Positions 54,131-63,196 are shown, counted from the stretch's first letter. The stretch: DNA of 64,000 nt from Sphingobacteriales bacterium (GCA_016192105.1 JACPUV010000007.1:124001-188000); one strand, 5' to 3'. Numbers and translations are program-made. The notes: generated by a model from the letters alone, not told the origin.

Positions 54131-54643
54131 CTATCGCCGGCTGCTCCTGATCATTTTCGTTACAAAATGGGCGCCGGTCGTGTAAGCCGGGAGAGAAATG
54201 CCATCAGCTGAAATCACACTCAAGCCCCTAAGCACCAGGGTATCTCCCCGGAAAGAACAGGCAAATTTTGCGGTCCCGTTCACAAACATGGGCTGTAGCG
54301 CAAATACCGCCCGGGTAGTCAGGATCGAGTCTTTCAGTTCGAAAATACCCGTATTAACCAATGACTGGTTAAAGCGTTTCAACTTTATGCTATCCGCTAT
54401 AACCCAATCACGGGTAACGGTGCTCTGGCTTGTCCAGCAAAAACTATAATGACTGCCGGAAAAATATACATCACTTTCCACGGGCCGGGTCGATGTAGCA
54501 GTTCCGTCTGGCTTTACGTATTGTAATTCCACAATGGTCCAGGCACCGTCAACCGTAATTTTTTCCCGGTTAAAACTAATCAGTGATAAAGCACTGAACA
54601 GTACAACAACCGGGATGATAAACAGCCGAATATTCCGTTTCAT
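54131..54643 (-). CDS. Lipocalin-like exported protein
   Basis: 170 residues. N-terminal signal anchor IRLFIIPVVVLFSALSLISFN, then VDGAWTIVELQYVKPDGT...DVYFSGSHYSFCW, the opening strand pattern of lipocalin-like domains (G-x-W at the start), and a beta-rich remainder. Ligand unknown; common small-protein type in Bacteroidota. Confidence 0.7.
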   Translation of the reverse strand: MKRNIRLFIIPVVVLFSALSLISFNREKITVDGAWTIVELQYVKPDGTATSTRPVESDVYFSGSHYSFCWTSQSTVTRDWVIADSIKLKRFNQSLVNTGIFELKDSILTTRAVFALQPMFVNGTAKFACSFRGDTLVLRGLSVISADGISLPAYTTGAHFVTKMIRSSRR

Positions 54644-54838
54644 ATTGTGCGGGAGTTTTTATTGAATGGGTGAATTTAAGCTGCCCCGCGTTAGTAAATT
54701 GCAAAAGTTTCCGGAACGACGGGGTCGCAGGGGCGTTCCTTTTTTTGTTTGTGGATTTTATTATACCAGGACAGGGGTTTCGTCTGCCACCAAAGCAATA
54801 ACGTAAACAAATAAAACCGCTATTTATTTTTCGAAACC

Positions 54839-55195
54839 GTGTGGCCGGATTTGTTCCCTGCTATACAGGAGGCCTGCGGCAACTGCCCGGATCAGTGCCT
54901 GTATTTTTTAACAGGAGAATTTGTCCCGAACCCTCTGAAAGACCGGCTGCCTGCAGTATGCCCCTTTCTTTACATAAAAAACCGTCTTATTTTTTCCGCC
55001 AGTCTGCATGATGGAAATAAAAAAGCCGGAGTGCCTGTACCTCCCGGTAACGATCACCTGCCGCTAACTGCTGAAAAATATACATCTACCCGAATTGCAG
55101 ATTATCCTGTTTATTCAGTTGATAATGGAAGCGGCAAAAAAGCTGTTTTGATCAAAATACTGAAGACCCTTGGTTATGCCGGTTATTATCCCTGA
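54839..55195 (+). CDS. Hypothetical protein, doubtful
   Basis: 118 codons from a GTG start. Codon use is plausible for the genome and there are four cysteines in the first 42 residues (ACGNCPDQC and AVCPF), but no domain, signal peptide or clear ribosome site is seen. The rest of 54644-55230 is non-coding apart from a terminator. It may be a real small protein or chance. Confidence 0.3.
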   Translation: MWPDLFPAIQEACGNCPDQCLYFLTGEFVPNPLKDRLPAVCPFLYIKNRLIFSASLHDGNKKAGVPVPPGNDHLPLTAEKYTSTRIADYPVYSVDNGSGKKAVLIKILKTLGYAGYYP

Positions 55196-55230
55196 TTAAA
55201 TATGCGCATTGCCGAAACTAAAAGTTCGAA

Positions 55231-55263
55231 AAGAAAAAGCACCCCGGGGAACCGGGATGCTTT
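55231..55263 (-). terminator. Terminator after the TonB-dependent receptor gene
   Basis: Minus strand: AAGCATCCCGG-TTCC-CCGGGGTGCTT followed by TTTCTTTT, 32 bp past the stop. Confidence 0.9.
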
Positions 55264-55294
55264 GTTGCCGATTTTGCTTATTCTATGAAAAAAA

Positions 55295-58174
55295 TTACCG
55301 GTTCAGTAATCCTTCCACGGTGATCGCCATATAATACAGGGCGCCGATGGACGGACCGGCAGCATATTGTATATACCGCTTGTTGAAAATATTACTACCG
55401 CCCAGTTTGACCGATGATTTTAACTGCGGAAGCCGGTAAGTAACCTGCGCATCAATTGTCTGGTAAGCCGGAACCCTCCCGTTCGCCAGCGGGCTTTCCC
55501 ACCGGAAGGCATCCTGCCATCTCCAGACAATATTAAACCCGAAATTTTTCACCACTTCGCGGTTACCGATGGAGAAATTGCTCACCCATTTCGGTGTATT
55601 AAATGCCGTGATGAAAATATCAGCGGTAGTATTCGCCCGGATGGTATTGTAGTTCAGGTTACCAGACAGAGTGAAGCGTTTATAGAGTTTCCAGGTCAGG
55701 CCCAGTGAGCTCCCGGAATTATGGTACGTATTTTTTGCATTGGTAAACACCCGGTACCGCACTTGTTTGCTGCGGTTGGAAGCCAGCATATCCACCGCGG
55801 ATGCATCGGTGCCCACTTTATCGGTCCTGGGTACGGCCACTTCCACCTGGCCCAGGAATCCATCATACACATTGGTATAGGCATCCCAGTCAATCACCAG
55901 TGTATTATCTGCCAGCACTGCTTTGTAACCGATCTCGAAGGAATTGATCCGCTCCGGCCGGGTGGAAGCAAGGTTGGTTATCTTCAACAATGCTTTATTA
56001 TTTACTGCTGCCTGGCTGGCAGTTACCCCGCCGGCCGTTACATCGGCATTTACTTTGGCATTAAATGTATTTACGGACGAAAGGGTATAAGAATTATCCA
56101 GGTAGCCCAGTCCATCGTTGATATAGGACAAACCTCCCACCCTTCGCACATTCCCGTTGTTAACAAAAGACAGGGCTTCAAACAGCGCGGGGAAACGGAA
56201 CCCGTTCTGGAAGGATGCCCTGAAATTATGTTTCGTTGCCAGGGTGTACACCGCTGCGATCCGCGGGTTTAATTTGAGTGTAAACTCCGGGTTGTAATCC
56301 AGCCGGAGCGAAGTGAAAACTTTCAGTTTCTCCTCAAAAAATGTTTTGGTAGCCTGTATAAAGCCCCCGATTTTTTTATAATAGACATTCTTTCCGAAAC
56401 GGCCGTCCTTTTCGGGTTTATTCCGGTCAGCCACCGGGCGGGAAAAGTCCACAAAATTATTTCCATCCGGGATCACTTCATACAAACGGGCGTCAAAACC
56501 CAGCAACAGGCCGGCAAAACCGACTTTCTCACCTAAGTCATATTGGGCATCGAGGTGATACAAGCGGCTTTTTTGTGAAAGCCATGCACCGCCGGTGGAG
56601 GGCGCCCCGGCGATACCTGCATTGAGATGATCCCAGTTATTGATCCGGATAATGGTATCCTTTAAGCGATCAAATACAGGACTGCCCGGTTCTGCCCGGC
56701 CTGCATCAGCGGTTACCCTTGCATTTCTCATAGCGGCAGCCAGGTCCACCCCGTTATCCAGGTCGGTTTGCAGCCTGGACTTAAAACGCGCTCCCCATGC
56801 ACTGTTGGACAAATGCGTCAGTTGCAGGTTATCCGCCAGGGGTTTCAGGTTATAGGAGTCCCCGGTATTCTCCACCGAAATATATGTGCGTACAAAATAA
56901 TTATTCCCCTTCAGTTCCAGCTTATGATTCTGCACTACTACATTATCCAGCTGGATTTTATTGCCCCGCTGAAAAACCCCATCCATCTTTCCGATCCGGT
57001 AACCGTAAGAGAGCTCCGCATGCTCATTTAAGCGGTAATGCAGGGCGGCGTCGAATTTGAGGTTGTCCACTTTGGGATTCACCAGGTCTTTCTCCCAGTA
57101 GCCGGTACGGCGCAGGATAAATGTTTTATTTCCCCCGTTATAATTCACTCCGGAGATCGTTACTGCATTATTGTTCTCATCCCCGTACCGGTTCCATGCA
57201 TCATAGGCAGGATTATTGGCAATACCCGATAATCCCGGGTAGGCCGGGTTCGCCGTATTCAGTGTATTGGGATTCTGATCGGCGATCGAATTCGACTGCC
57301 AGTCGGTTCCGGTCATATAACTCAGGTTGACCTTGAACGCAACCTTATTATTAAAAGCAGTTGCATAACGCAGGGCGATTTCCGACAGGTTACTGACCGG
57401 GTGATCCTTTCCATCCACATGATTAAACCCGGTTTTCTGGTAAATACTCAGGCCCTGTTGCGTAAAAGGACTCCGCGTAAGCAGGTTGGCCATTCCGTTG
57501 ATTGCATTCATTCCATAAAGAGCTGAGGCAGCCCCCGGCGTGATCTCCACGCTCTGTATATCCAGTTCGGTGGGACCAATCGCATTCCCCAGCGGCACAC
57601 CCAGCGTGGCAGCCTGCATATCCACTCCGTCCACCAATTGCATAAACCGGAAATTATTGGGAATATTAAAACCCCGGGTATTGGGCACTTTAAAAGTCAG
57701 GCCCGAGGTGGTCATTTGCACTCCCTTTACATTTTCCAATGCATCATAAAAGCCGGGAGCCGCTGTTTCCCTGATCGCCCGGATATCCAGCTTTTCAATC
57801 GCCACCGGCGACTTAAGAATATTTTCCGCTACCCGGGAAGCGGTTACCACCACTTCCTGTCCCAGTACGGTCTGTGTAGCCAGCGCCACCTGCACATTGG
57901 AACCAATCTTGTTTACTTCCACTTCCTGTGGCTGGTACCCTACAGAAGTAAAGACCAGTGTAAACGGGAGTTTGTTTTTAGTCCGTAAAACAAAATCCCC
58001 TGCCGAATTGGTCACCGTACCATTGACCGTTCCCTTTACCAGGATACTTACATCAGAGAGGGGTTGCTTTTTTTCCTGGTCGGTCACCCGGCCTGAAATT
58101 TCAATCAGCGTGTTTTCCTGCGCCGGCAGGTAACCGGCTATCAGCAGCAGGAAGAAGGCGAACAAGTTTCTCAT
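55295..58174 (-). CDS. TonB-dependent receptor with CarboxypepD_reg-like domain
   Basis: 959 residues. Signal peptide MRNLFAFFLLLIAGYLPAQ, then a CarboxypepD_reg-like domain (ISGRVTDQEKKQPLSDVSILVKGT) to about residue 105, a TonB box/plug region (QEVVVTASR, plug to ~250 with GAASALYGMNAINGMANLL) and a 22-strand-type barrel ending KRYIQYAAGPSIGALYYMAITVEGLLNR. No SusD partner follows. The promoter overlaps the sulfur-block operator and the next gene upstream is the siroheme/TSUP fusion, so import of a sulfur compound or a metal for sulfite reductase is a fair guess. Confidence 0.93.
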   Translation of the reverse strand: MRNLFAFFLLLIAGYLPAQENTLIEISGRVTDQEKKQPLSDVSILVKGTVNGTVTNSAGDFVLRTKNKLPFTLVFTSVGYQPQEVEVNKIGSNVQVALATQTVLGQEVVVTASRVAENILKSPVAIEKLDIRAIRETAAPGFYDALENVKGVQMTTSGLTFKVPNTRGFNIPNNFRFMQLVDGVDMQAATLGVPLGNAIGPTELDIQSVEITPGAASALYGMNAINGMANLLTRSPFTQQGLSIYQKTGFNHVDGKDHPVSNLSEIALRYATAFNNKVAFKVNLSYMTGTDWQSNSIADQNPNTLNTANPAYPGLSGIANNPAYDAWNRYGDENNNAVTISGVNYNGGNKTFILRRTGYWEKDLVNPKVDNLKFDAALHYRLNEHAELSYGYRIGKMDGVFQRGNKIQLDNVVVQNHKLELKGNNYFVRTYISVENTGDSYNLKPLADNLQLTHLSNSAWGARFKSRLQTDLDNGVDLAAAMRNARVTADAGRAEPGSPVFDRLKDTIIRINNWDHLNAGIAGAPSTGGAWLSQKSRLYHLDAQYDLGEKVGFAGLLLGFDARLYEVIPDGNNFVDFSRPVADRNKPEKDGRFGKNVYYKKIGGFIQATKTFFEEKLKVFTSLRLDYNPEFTLKLNPRIAAVYTLATKHNFRASFQNGFRFPALFEALSFVNNGNVRRVGGLSYINDGLGYLDNSYTLSSVNTFNAKVNADVTAGGVTASQAAVNNKALLKITNLASTRPERINSFEIGYKAVLADNTLVIDWDAYTNVYDGFLGQVEVAVPRTDKVGTDASAVDMLASNRSKQVRYRVFTNAKNTYHNSGSSLGLTWKLYKRFTLSGNLNYNTIRANTTADIFITAFNTPKWVSNFSIGNREVVKNFGFNIVWRWQDAFRWESPLANGRVPAYQTIDAQVTYRLPQLKSSVKLGGSNIFNKRYIQYAAGPSIGALYYMAITVEGLLNR

Positions 58175-58302
58175 TGCTTCATTTTTCCATTAATAATAAA
58201 GGATGATCCCGGACCCGGACGGGAGCAGGAACTCCGGCGATTCTATGGGGATCTGTAACAGAACAACCGGGAACAGGACAAAGCCATCTCCCATTTGAAG
58301 GG

Positions 58303-58334
58303 CAAAAGTAAGTGCCGGTTATTATCCTACCAAA
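58303..58334 (-). promoter_or_regulatory. Promoter of the TonB-dependent receptor gene
   Basis: Minus strand: TTTG (58334-58331), 20 bp, TACTTTTG (58310-58303), a full Bacteroidota-type -33/-7 pair. Confidence 0.65.
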
Positions 58335-58341
58335 TCTGTAG
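58327..58341. promoter_or_regulatory. Operator-like palindrome, site C
   Basis: CTAC-CAAATCT-GTAG, overlapping the -33 box of the receptor promoter. A protein bound there would block the polymerase. Confidence 0.6.
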
Positions 58342-58383
58342 ACTTTTATTTTATTAAAAGATGCGGTCATCTGTTTATTCAGT

Positions 58384-59889
58384 TCAGAAAGCTTTGTAAA
58401 GGATCCGGAAGCTCCAGATCACGACCACGGCGCCCAGAAAAATAAAGGAGGTCTTTCGCGGTAGTTTTCCCGCCAGTTTCGCGGCGATGGGAGCGGCGAT
58501 CACCCCTCCCAGCACCAGCGCCAGTATCACCTGCCAGTTTTGTACACCGATCATGGTAAAGAATGTAAAGGCACTGGCCAGCGTCACAAAAAATTCAGTC
58601 AGGCTCACTGAGCCCACCACATACCGGGGAGTTCTTCCTTTGGTAATTAAAGTAGAAGTAACAATCGGGCCCCAGCCGCCCCCTCCAAATGAATCGAGGA
58701 AACCACCCACAGCTGCCAGCCAGCCATAGCGGTTGAATTTCTTTTTTAAATTCACGGGCCGGAAGGCATTACTGAAAATACGGATCCCCAGCAGCAACGT
58801 ATAGGCTGCCATAACGGGGCGCAGGTAACGGATATGTGTATCGTCAAATTTCACCAGCAGCAAAGCACCCAATATGGCCCCGATGATACCGGGTATCACA
58901 AGCGCCTTGAATAATTTCTTATTCACATTTCCGAACTTATAATGGCTGTAACCGGAAGCACCGCTGGTAAACATTTCCGCTGTGTGGATACCGGCGCTGA
59001 TGGCCGCCGGGCTCACATGGGCAGATTGCAGCACAATAGAACTGGTGACGCCATAGCCCATACTGGTAGCTCCATCCACCATCTGTGCCAGGAAGCCCGC
59101 TAACACCATCCAGTGAAAATTGGGATCCAGGGTAACATACCAGTCGCGGGTATCGGTAGCCAGCTGCCGGATGGGAATATAAGAAAAGATAAAATGCCCG
59201 ATCAGCATCAGGCCAAAAGCTCCCAGTGAATAAGTAGCCACTTTTCTCCAGCGATTGGCCGTTGAACTGTTCTCCGTCGTCACCAGTCTTTTGGTAAGCT
59301 GGTCGAGCTTTCTTACTTTCTCTTCAAAGTTTCCATTGAGCCGGTTCCGGATCTGGTGCAGGTTTTCAATCACCGAATCCAGTTCAGCCGGCAGGGCTTC
59401 ATGCAATACTTCCTTTATTCTTTTTCCGGCCGTTGGCGATTTTCCATTGGTGGAAATCGCGATTTTCAATTGCCCTTTCTGGACAATACTGCCCAGGTAA
59501 AAATCGCAAAGCTCCGGGGTATCCGCCACATTGACCCATATCTTTTTAGGAGTTGCCTGCGCCTTTATCAGCTGGTGCAGTTCAGGATTATCTGTGGCCA
59601 GGATCACGAGGTCCTTGTTTTCCAGGTCTTCGTCCCGGTATTCCCGTTGTTCGATTTTACAGGAGGGATGCCGGTAAACCAGTTTGCGCACCTCTTCCGC
59701 GACCCGGGGTGCCACAATCGTTATCTTAGCCCCCGGTGAATTGGCCAGCAGGGAGTGAAGTTTCTCCAATCCTACATTTCCCGCACCCACCAGCAATAGT
59801 TCCAGCTGATCCAGTTTAAAAAAAACGGGATATAACTGATTCTTTACCTCCGTCCGGTCTTCCCCTTTTGTTGTTGGTGCTTTTGACAT
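58384..59889 (-). CDS. Siroheme synthase (precorrin-2 dehydrogenase) / TSUP transporter fusion
   Basis: 501 residues from ATG 59889; the frame is open to 59937. Residues ~15-195 are a CysG-N/Met8-type domain: LLLVGAGNVGLEKLHSLL (NAD fold), ILATDNPELHQ, VNVADTPELCDFYLGSIVQKGQLKIAISTNGKSPTAGKRIKE. After one helix (YSLGAFGLMLIGHFIFSYI), residues ~250-501 are a TauE/SafE (TSUP) permease with eight or so helices, with GFLAQMVDGATSMGYGVTSS and GFLDSFGGGGWGPIVTSTLI. The first part oxidises precorrin-2 and may chelate iron for siroheme; the second exports or imports sulfite, sulfate or a sulfonate. The fusion links cofactor and substrate supply of the divergent sulfite reductase. Confidence 0.92.
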   Translation of the reverse strand: MSKAPTTKGEDRTEVKNQLYPVFFKLDQLELLLVGAGNVGLEKLHSLLANSPGAKITIVAPRVAEEVRKLVYRHPSCKIEQREYRDEDLENKDLVILATDNPELHQLIKAQATPKKIWVNVADTPELCDFYLGSIVQKGQLKIAISTNGKSPTAGKRIKEVLHEALPAELDSVIENLHQIRNRLNGNFEEKVRKLDQLTKRLVTTENSSTANRWRKVATYSLGAFGLMLIGHFIFSYIPIRQLATDTRDWYVTLDPNFHWMVLAGFLAQMVDGATSMGYGVTSSIVLQSAHVSPAAISAGIHTAEMFTSGASGYSHYKFGNVNKKLFKALVIPGIIGAILGALLLVKFDDTHIRYLRPVMAAYTLLLGIRIFSNAFRPVNLKKKFNRYGWLAAVGGFLDSFGGGGWGPIVTSTLITKGRTPRYVVGSVSLTEFFVTLASAFTFFTMIGVQNWQVILALVLGGVIAAPIAAKLAGKLPRKTSFIFLGAVVVIWSFRILYKAF

Positions 59890-60076
59890 AAAAGAAATCA
59901 TTAAATCCGGCCCGCCTGCTTTACTGCGCCGCTGCAAAACTCGTCCTTGCCCGCAAACGGAAAACTGATTTTAATCATATAGTCGAGTGGTTTTATCGGC
60001 TTTTAATCAGCTTTTTATCCGGTCGCTTTCATACAGGGTCCGGCCCGCCGGGAAACCACCGTCACAGGCAAAGAGG

Positions 60077-60107
60077 CGAAGATAGAATAATCCTACCATT
60101 TTAGTAG
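60077..60107 (-). promoter_or_regulatory. Operator-like palindrome site E with nearby -7-like box
   Basis: CTAC-CATTTTA-GTAG at 60093-60107, with TATCTTCG (a weak TAnnTTTG match, minus strand) at 60084-60077. It probably serves the siroheme/TSUP gene. It lies in the 375-bp divergent control region 59890-60264, which holds no gene. Confidence 0.5.
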
Positions 60108-60151
60108 GGATTTACCCGGGATACGTACGTGTGTTCAGCCCGAACGATTTT

Positions 60152-60183
60152 TTTGGAGGCGCTTTGCAAAGACTGTATTTTTG
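60152..60183 (+). promoter_or_regulatory. Promoter of the sulfite reductase gene
   Basis: TTTG (60152-60155), 20 bp, TATTTTTG (60176-60183): a full -33/-7 pair with the same spacing as the receptor promoter. Confidence 0.7.
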
Positions 60184-60186
60184 TTT

Positions 60187-60207
60187 AGTCTATATTTATA
60201 GTAGAGT
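60187..60207. promoter_or_regulatory. Operator-like palindrome, site D
   Basis: AGTCTAT-ATTTATA-GTAGAGT begins four bases after the -7 box, so it covers the expected transcription start of the sulfite reductase gene, a classic repressor position. Confidence 0.6.
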
Positions 60208-60264
60208 ATTTTTTCACCCACTGTGTCCTACCGGCCTGTTTGCCGCAGTGTTAATATTAGCGCT

Positions 60265-62376
60265 ATGCAAGGTTTCCGCACTGAACTGGAGAATCCCCTG
60301 GTAGAAAAGGACATTATTGAACTGGAACAAAAGATCCGTCTTTTCCGGGAGGGAAAAATGGATGAAGAAAAATTCCGGAGCCTTCGCCTGGCCCGGGGGG
60401 TGTACGGGCAACGCCAGCCGGGGGTGCAGATGGTACGGATCAAACTGCCCTATGGGAAAATGACCCTGGCCCAATGGAAGCGCATCGCCGCCGTATCCGA
60501 TGAATACTCCACGGGCAACCTTCACCTGACCACCCGCCAGGATATACAGATACATTTTGTAAGCCTGGACCGTACTCCTGAATTATGGGCCGAACTGGAA
60601 AGGGATGAAATCACGATCCGGGAAGCCTGTGGCAATACCGTAAGAAATATCACCGCATCGGATACAACCGGTATTGACCCGGAAGAACCCTTCGATGTTA
60701 CCCCTTACGCACATGCGATGTTTGACTATTTCCTGCGGAAACCCCTGTGCCAGGAAATGGGGCGCAAATTCAAGATCGCTTTCAGCAATACAGAAAAAGA
60801 CACGGCTTTTACATTTATGCACGACCTGGGCGCCATTGCCAGGATCCGGACCGTGGAAGGCCGGGAACAACGGGGATTTAAAATAGTGATCGGGGGCGGA
60901 CTTGGCGCGCAACCGCACCTGGCCATTACCACGCATGAATTCCTCGAGGCTGATTTACTGATTCCCTATCTCGAAGGGGTGCTGCGTGTCTTTGACCGGC
61001 ATGGGGAACGAAACAGCCGTCATAAGGCCCGGATCAAATTCCTGATTCAGAAAATTGGCATCGAAACTTTTAACCAGCTTGTAGCGGAGGAACAACTGGC
61101 GCTGACGCATCAACGGTATTCAGTTGACAGTTCAGAGTTCGAAGTTCACAGTTCACAGTCCGGAGTTTACAGTTCGCAGACAGTAACGGAGCCGGATCAC
61201 CTGGGGTATGAATTGTGGAAGCGTACCAACCTGTTCCGGCAAAAGCAGGAAGGATACTTCGCCGTGTATGTAAGAGTACCCAATGGCAATATTTCATCAG
61301 GTACCAGCAGAAGACTTATTGAAAAATTAGAGGGTGTGATCGCGGATGATATAAGGGTAACGATCAACCAGGGGCTGCAGTTCCGGTTTGTAAAACCCGG
61401 TGACCTTCCTTATGTTTACCAGGTACTGGATGCCGAAGGACTGGCCGCACCGGGTTTTGGCAGTGTGGCGGATATCACGAGTTGCCCGGGTACCGATACC
61501 TGCAACCTGGGGATCAGCAACAGTACCGGTACCGCCCTCGCATTGAGTGAAGTGATTGAAGAAGTATTCCCGGAATTAGTATTCAATAAAGAAATTTCCA
61601 TAAAGATCAGTGGCTGTATGAACAGCTGCGGCCAGCACAGCATGGCATCGATCGGTTTTCACGGCAGTTCACTCAAGGCCAAAGGACAGGTGGTACCCGC
61701 CCTGCAGGTGCTGGTGGGTGGGGCCGTACGGGGAAGCGGCGAGGCCTGTATCGCTGACAAAGTCATAAAAGTGCCCAGCAAGAGAGCGCCCCTGGTGCTG
61801 ATCTCCCTGTTAAATGACTATAAAGAAAAAGCGGTAGAAGGCGAAAGCTTTGCTGATTACAGCCGCCGAAACGGTGAGCCCTACTATTACGAATTATTAA
61901 AACCCCTGGCCAGCCTGGAAGAACTGAAGGAAGAAGAGTTTATCGACTGGGGACAGGAAGCAAAATTCTCCACGGCCATTGGTGTCGGTGAATGCGCCGG
62001 TGTGATGATCGACCTGGTGTCCACACTGATCCTGGAAGCGGAAGAGAAAATTGCTGCGGCCCGGGAATGCCTCGCCGGCGGGCAATGGGCAGACAGTATA
62101 TACAATGCCTACTCCGCGCAGGTCCACAGTGCGAAAGCCCTGTTGCTGCAGCAGGGAGTGCATTGCAATACGCAGATCGGCATCCTCAATGACTTTGACC
62201 GTCATTTTACGGAAAAAGGACTGTACAAAGCGAACTCATCTTTTAAGCAGGAAATGTTACGCATGAATGAACAGGCGCCAACCGGGGAATTTGCCACAAG
62301 CTACCTTGACCAGGCGCTGGCCTTTATCGCATTTTCCAAAAACATCCGTGAATCGCTGGTATCAGCCGGAAACTAA
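60265..62376 (+). CDS. Siroheme-dependent nitrite/sulfite reductase with C-terminal HEPN domain
   Basis: 703 residues from ATG 60265 (MQGFRTELENP); the frame opens at 60223. Two ferredoxin-like/catalytic repeats: LPYGKMTLAQWKRIAAVSDEYSTGNLHLTTRQDIQIHF and RVPNGNISSGTSRRLIEKLEGVIADDIRVTINQGLQFRFV. CPGTDTCNLG (Cys407, Cys413) and KISGCMNSCGQH (Cys451, Cys455) bind the siroheme-[4Fe-4S] centre. Residues ~585-703 (LEAEEKIAAARECLAGGQWADSIYNAYSAQVHSAKALLLQQG) form a HEPN-like helical domain. Neighbours siroheme synthase, cobA and cysN point to assimilatory sulfite reduction. A short DNA repeat lies in frame between the two halves. Confidence 0.92.
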   Translation: MQGFRTELENPLVEKDIIELEQKIRLFREGKMDEEKFRSLRLARGVYGQRQPGVQMVRIKLPYGKMTLAQWKRIAAVSDEYSTGNLHLTTRQDIQIHFVSLDRTPELWAELERDEITIREACGNTVRNITASDTTGIDPEEPFDVTPYAHAMFDYFLRKPLCQEMGRKFKIAFSNTEKDTAFTFMHDLGAIARIRTVEGREQRGFKIVIGGGLGAQPHLAITTHEFLEADLLIPYLEGVLRVFDRHGERNSRHKARIKFLIQKIGIETFNQLVAEEQLALTHQRYSVDSSEFEVHSSQSGVYSSQTVTEPDHLGYELWKRTNLFRQKQEGYFAVYVRVPNGNISSGTSRRLIEKLEGVIADDIRVTINQGLQFRFVKPGDLPYVYQVLDAEGLAAPGFGSVADITSCPGTDTCNLGISNSTGTALALSEVIEEVFPELVFNKEISIKISGCMNSCGQHSMASIGFHGSSLKAKGQVVPALQVLVGGAVRGSGEACIADKVIKVPSKRAPLVLISLLNDYKEKAVEGESFADYSRRNGEPYYYELLKPLASLEELKEEEFIDWGQEAKFSTAIGVGECAGVMIDLVSTLILEAEEKIAAARECLAGGQWADSIYNAYSAQVHSAKALLLQQGVHCNTQIGILNDFDRHFTEKGLYKANSSFKQEMLRMNEQAPTGEFATSYLDQALAFIAFSKNIRESLVSAGN
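61121..61187. repeat. In-frame short tandem repeat inside the reductase gene
   Basis: About eight imperfect units of an 8-bp AGTTCACA-type repeat encode SVDSSEFEVHSSQSGVYSSQ, a Ser-rich linker between the halves of the enzyme. Its low-complexity DNA looks like the intergenic repeats of this genome. Confidence 0.75.
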
Positions 62377-62386
62377 GCCGGGGTCT

Positions 62387-63196
62387 TCACTCTCCCAGTT
62401 CCCGGAAAACGGATACGCCGCTGCCTCCTTCGAACCACCGGAAGCGTTCGCCCAGTCGTAATACTTCGCCGATAATAACAAGGGAAGGAGAGGAGAATGT
62501 TTTTCCCGAAAAATCAACGGCACATTGCCCGAGGGTGGACAAATGCAGTTGCTGGGCCGGCGTACTGGCCTGTTCTATTACCGCAACTGGCCGGCGGGGA
62601 TCCGCTTCATACTGCATAAGCCCTTTGGCCAGTAAACCTATATTACGCGCTGCCATATAAATCACCAGCGTTTCGTTACCCGAACCCATGGATCGCCAGG
62701 TACATTCATCGTAGGCCTGCGTTGGATTAAACGCGATAAAACGGACGCCCTGTGCATAACCCCTTGCCGTCAGCGGAATACCTGTATAGGCGGAAAAACC
62801 CGAAGCAGCCGTAATACCCGGAATTATTTCAAAAGGGATCTCGTGTTGTACCAGTCCTTCCAGTTCATCGAGGACATTGCTGAAGAATGCCACATCACCT
62901 CCCTTTAACCGTAACACCCTTTTTCCCTGCAGCGCTTCCCGGACAATCAGGGCGGCCACTTCTTCCCGGGTATAGGATTGTGCGTTATAGCCCTGCTTCC
63001 CGGCAAGTATTACCGGGATCCCGGTCTTTGCATGCCTGCTGATAATATCCGGGTGTACCAACCGGTCGGAGATGATGATATCCGCCTCCTGCAGGCGCCG
63101 CTGCAATTTCAGGGTGATCAGTTCAGGATCGCCGGGCCCGGCACCTGCCAGGGTGACAAAGCCCCCCTCCTTATGTTGAACGGTTTGTGATTGCAT
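62387..63196 (-). CDS. cobA: Uroporphyrinogen-III C-methyltransferase
   Basis: 269 residues. VTLAGAGPGDPELITLKLQRRLQEADIIISDRLVHPDI is the SAM-methyltransferase start, RLKGGDVAFFSNVLDELEGL the central loop (family VxRLKGGDPxxFGRxxEE, here with AFFSN), and GITAASGFSAYTGIPLTARG the product site. It makes precorrin-2 for siroheme, which the CysG-type domain of the TSUP fusion then oxidises. It starts 27 bp after cysN; its end lies 10 bp from the convergent reductase. Confidence 0.93.
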   Translation of the reverse strand: MQSQTVQHKEGGFVTLAGAGPGDPELITLKLQRRLQEADIIISDRLVHPDIISRHAKTGIPVILAGKQGYNAQSYTREEVAALIVREALQGKRVLRLKGGDVAFFSNVLDELEGLVQHEIPFEIIPGITAASGFSAYTGIPLTARGYAQGVRFIAFNPTQAYDECTWRSMGSGNETLVIYMAARNIGLLAKGLMQYEADPRRPVAVIEQASTPAQQLHLSTLGQCAVDFSGKTFSSPSLVIIGEVLRLGERFRWFEGGSGVSVFRELGE

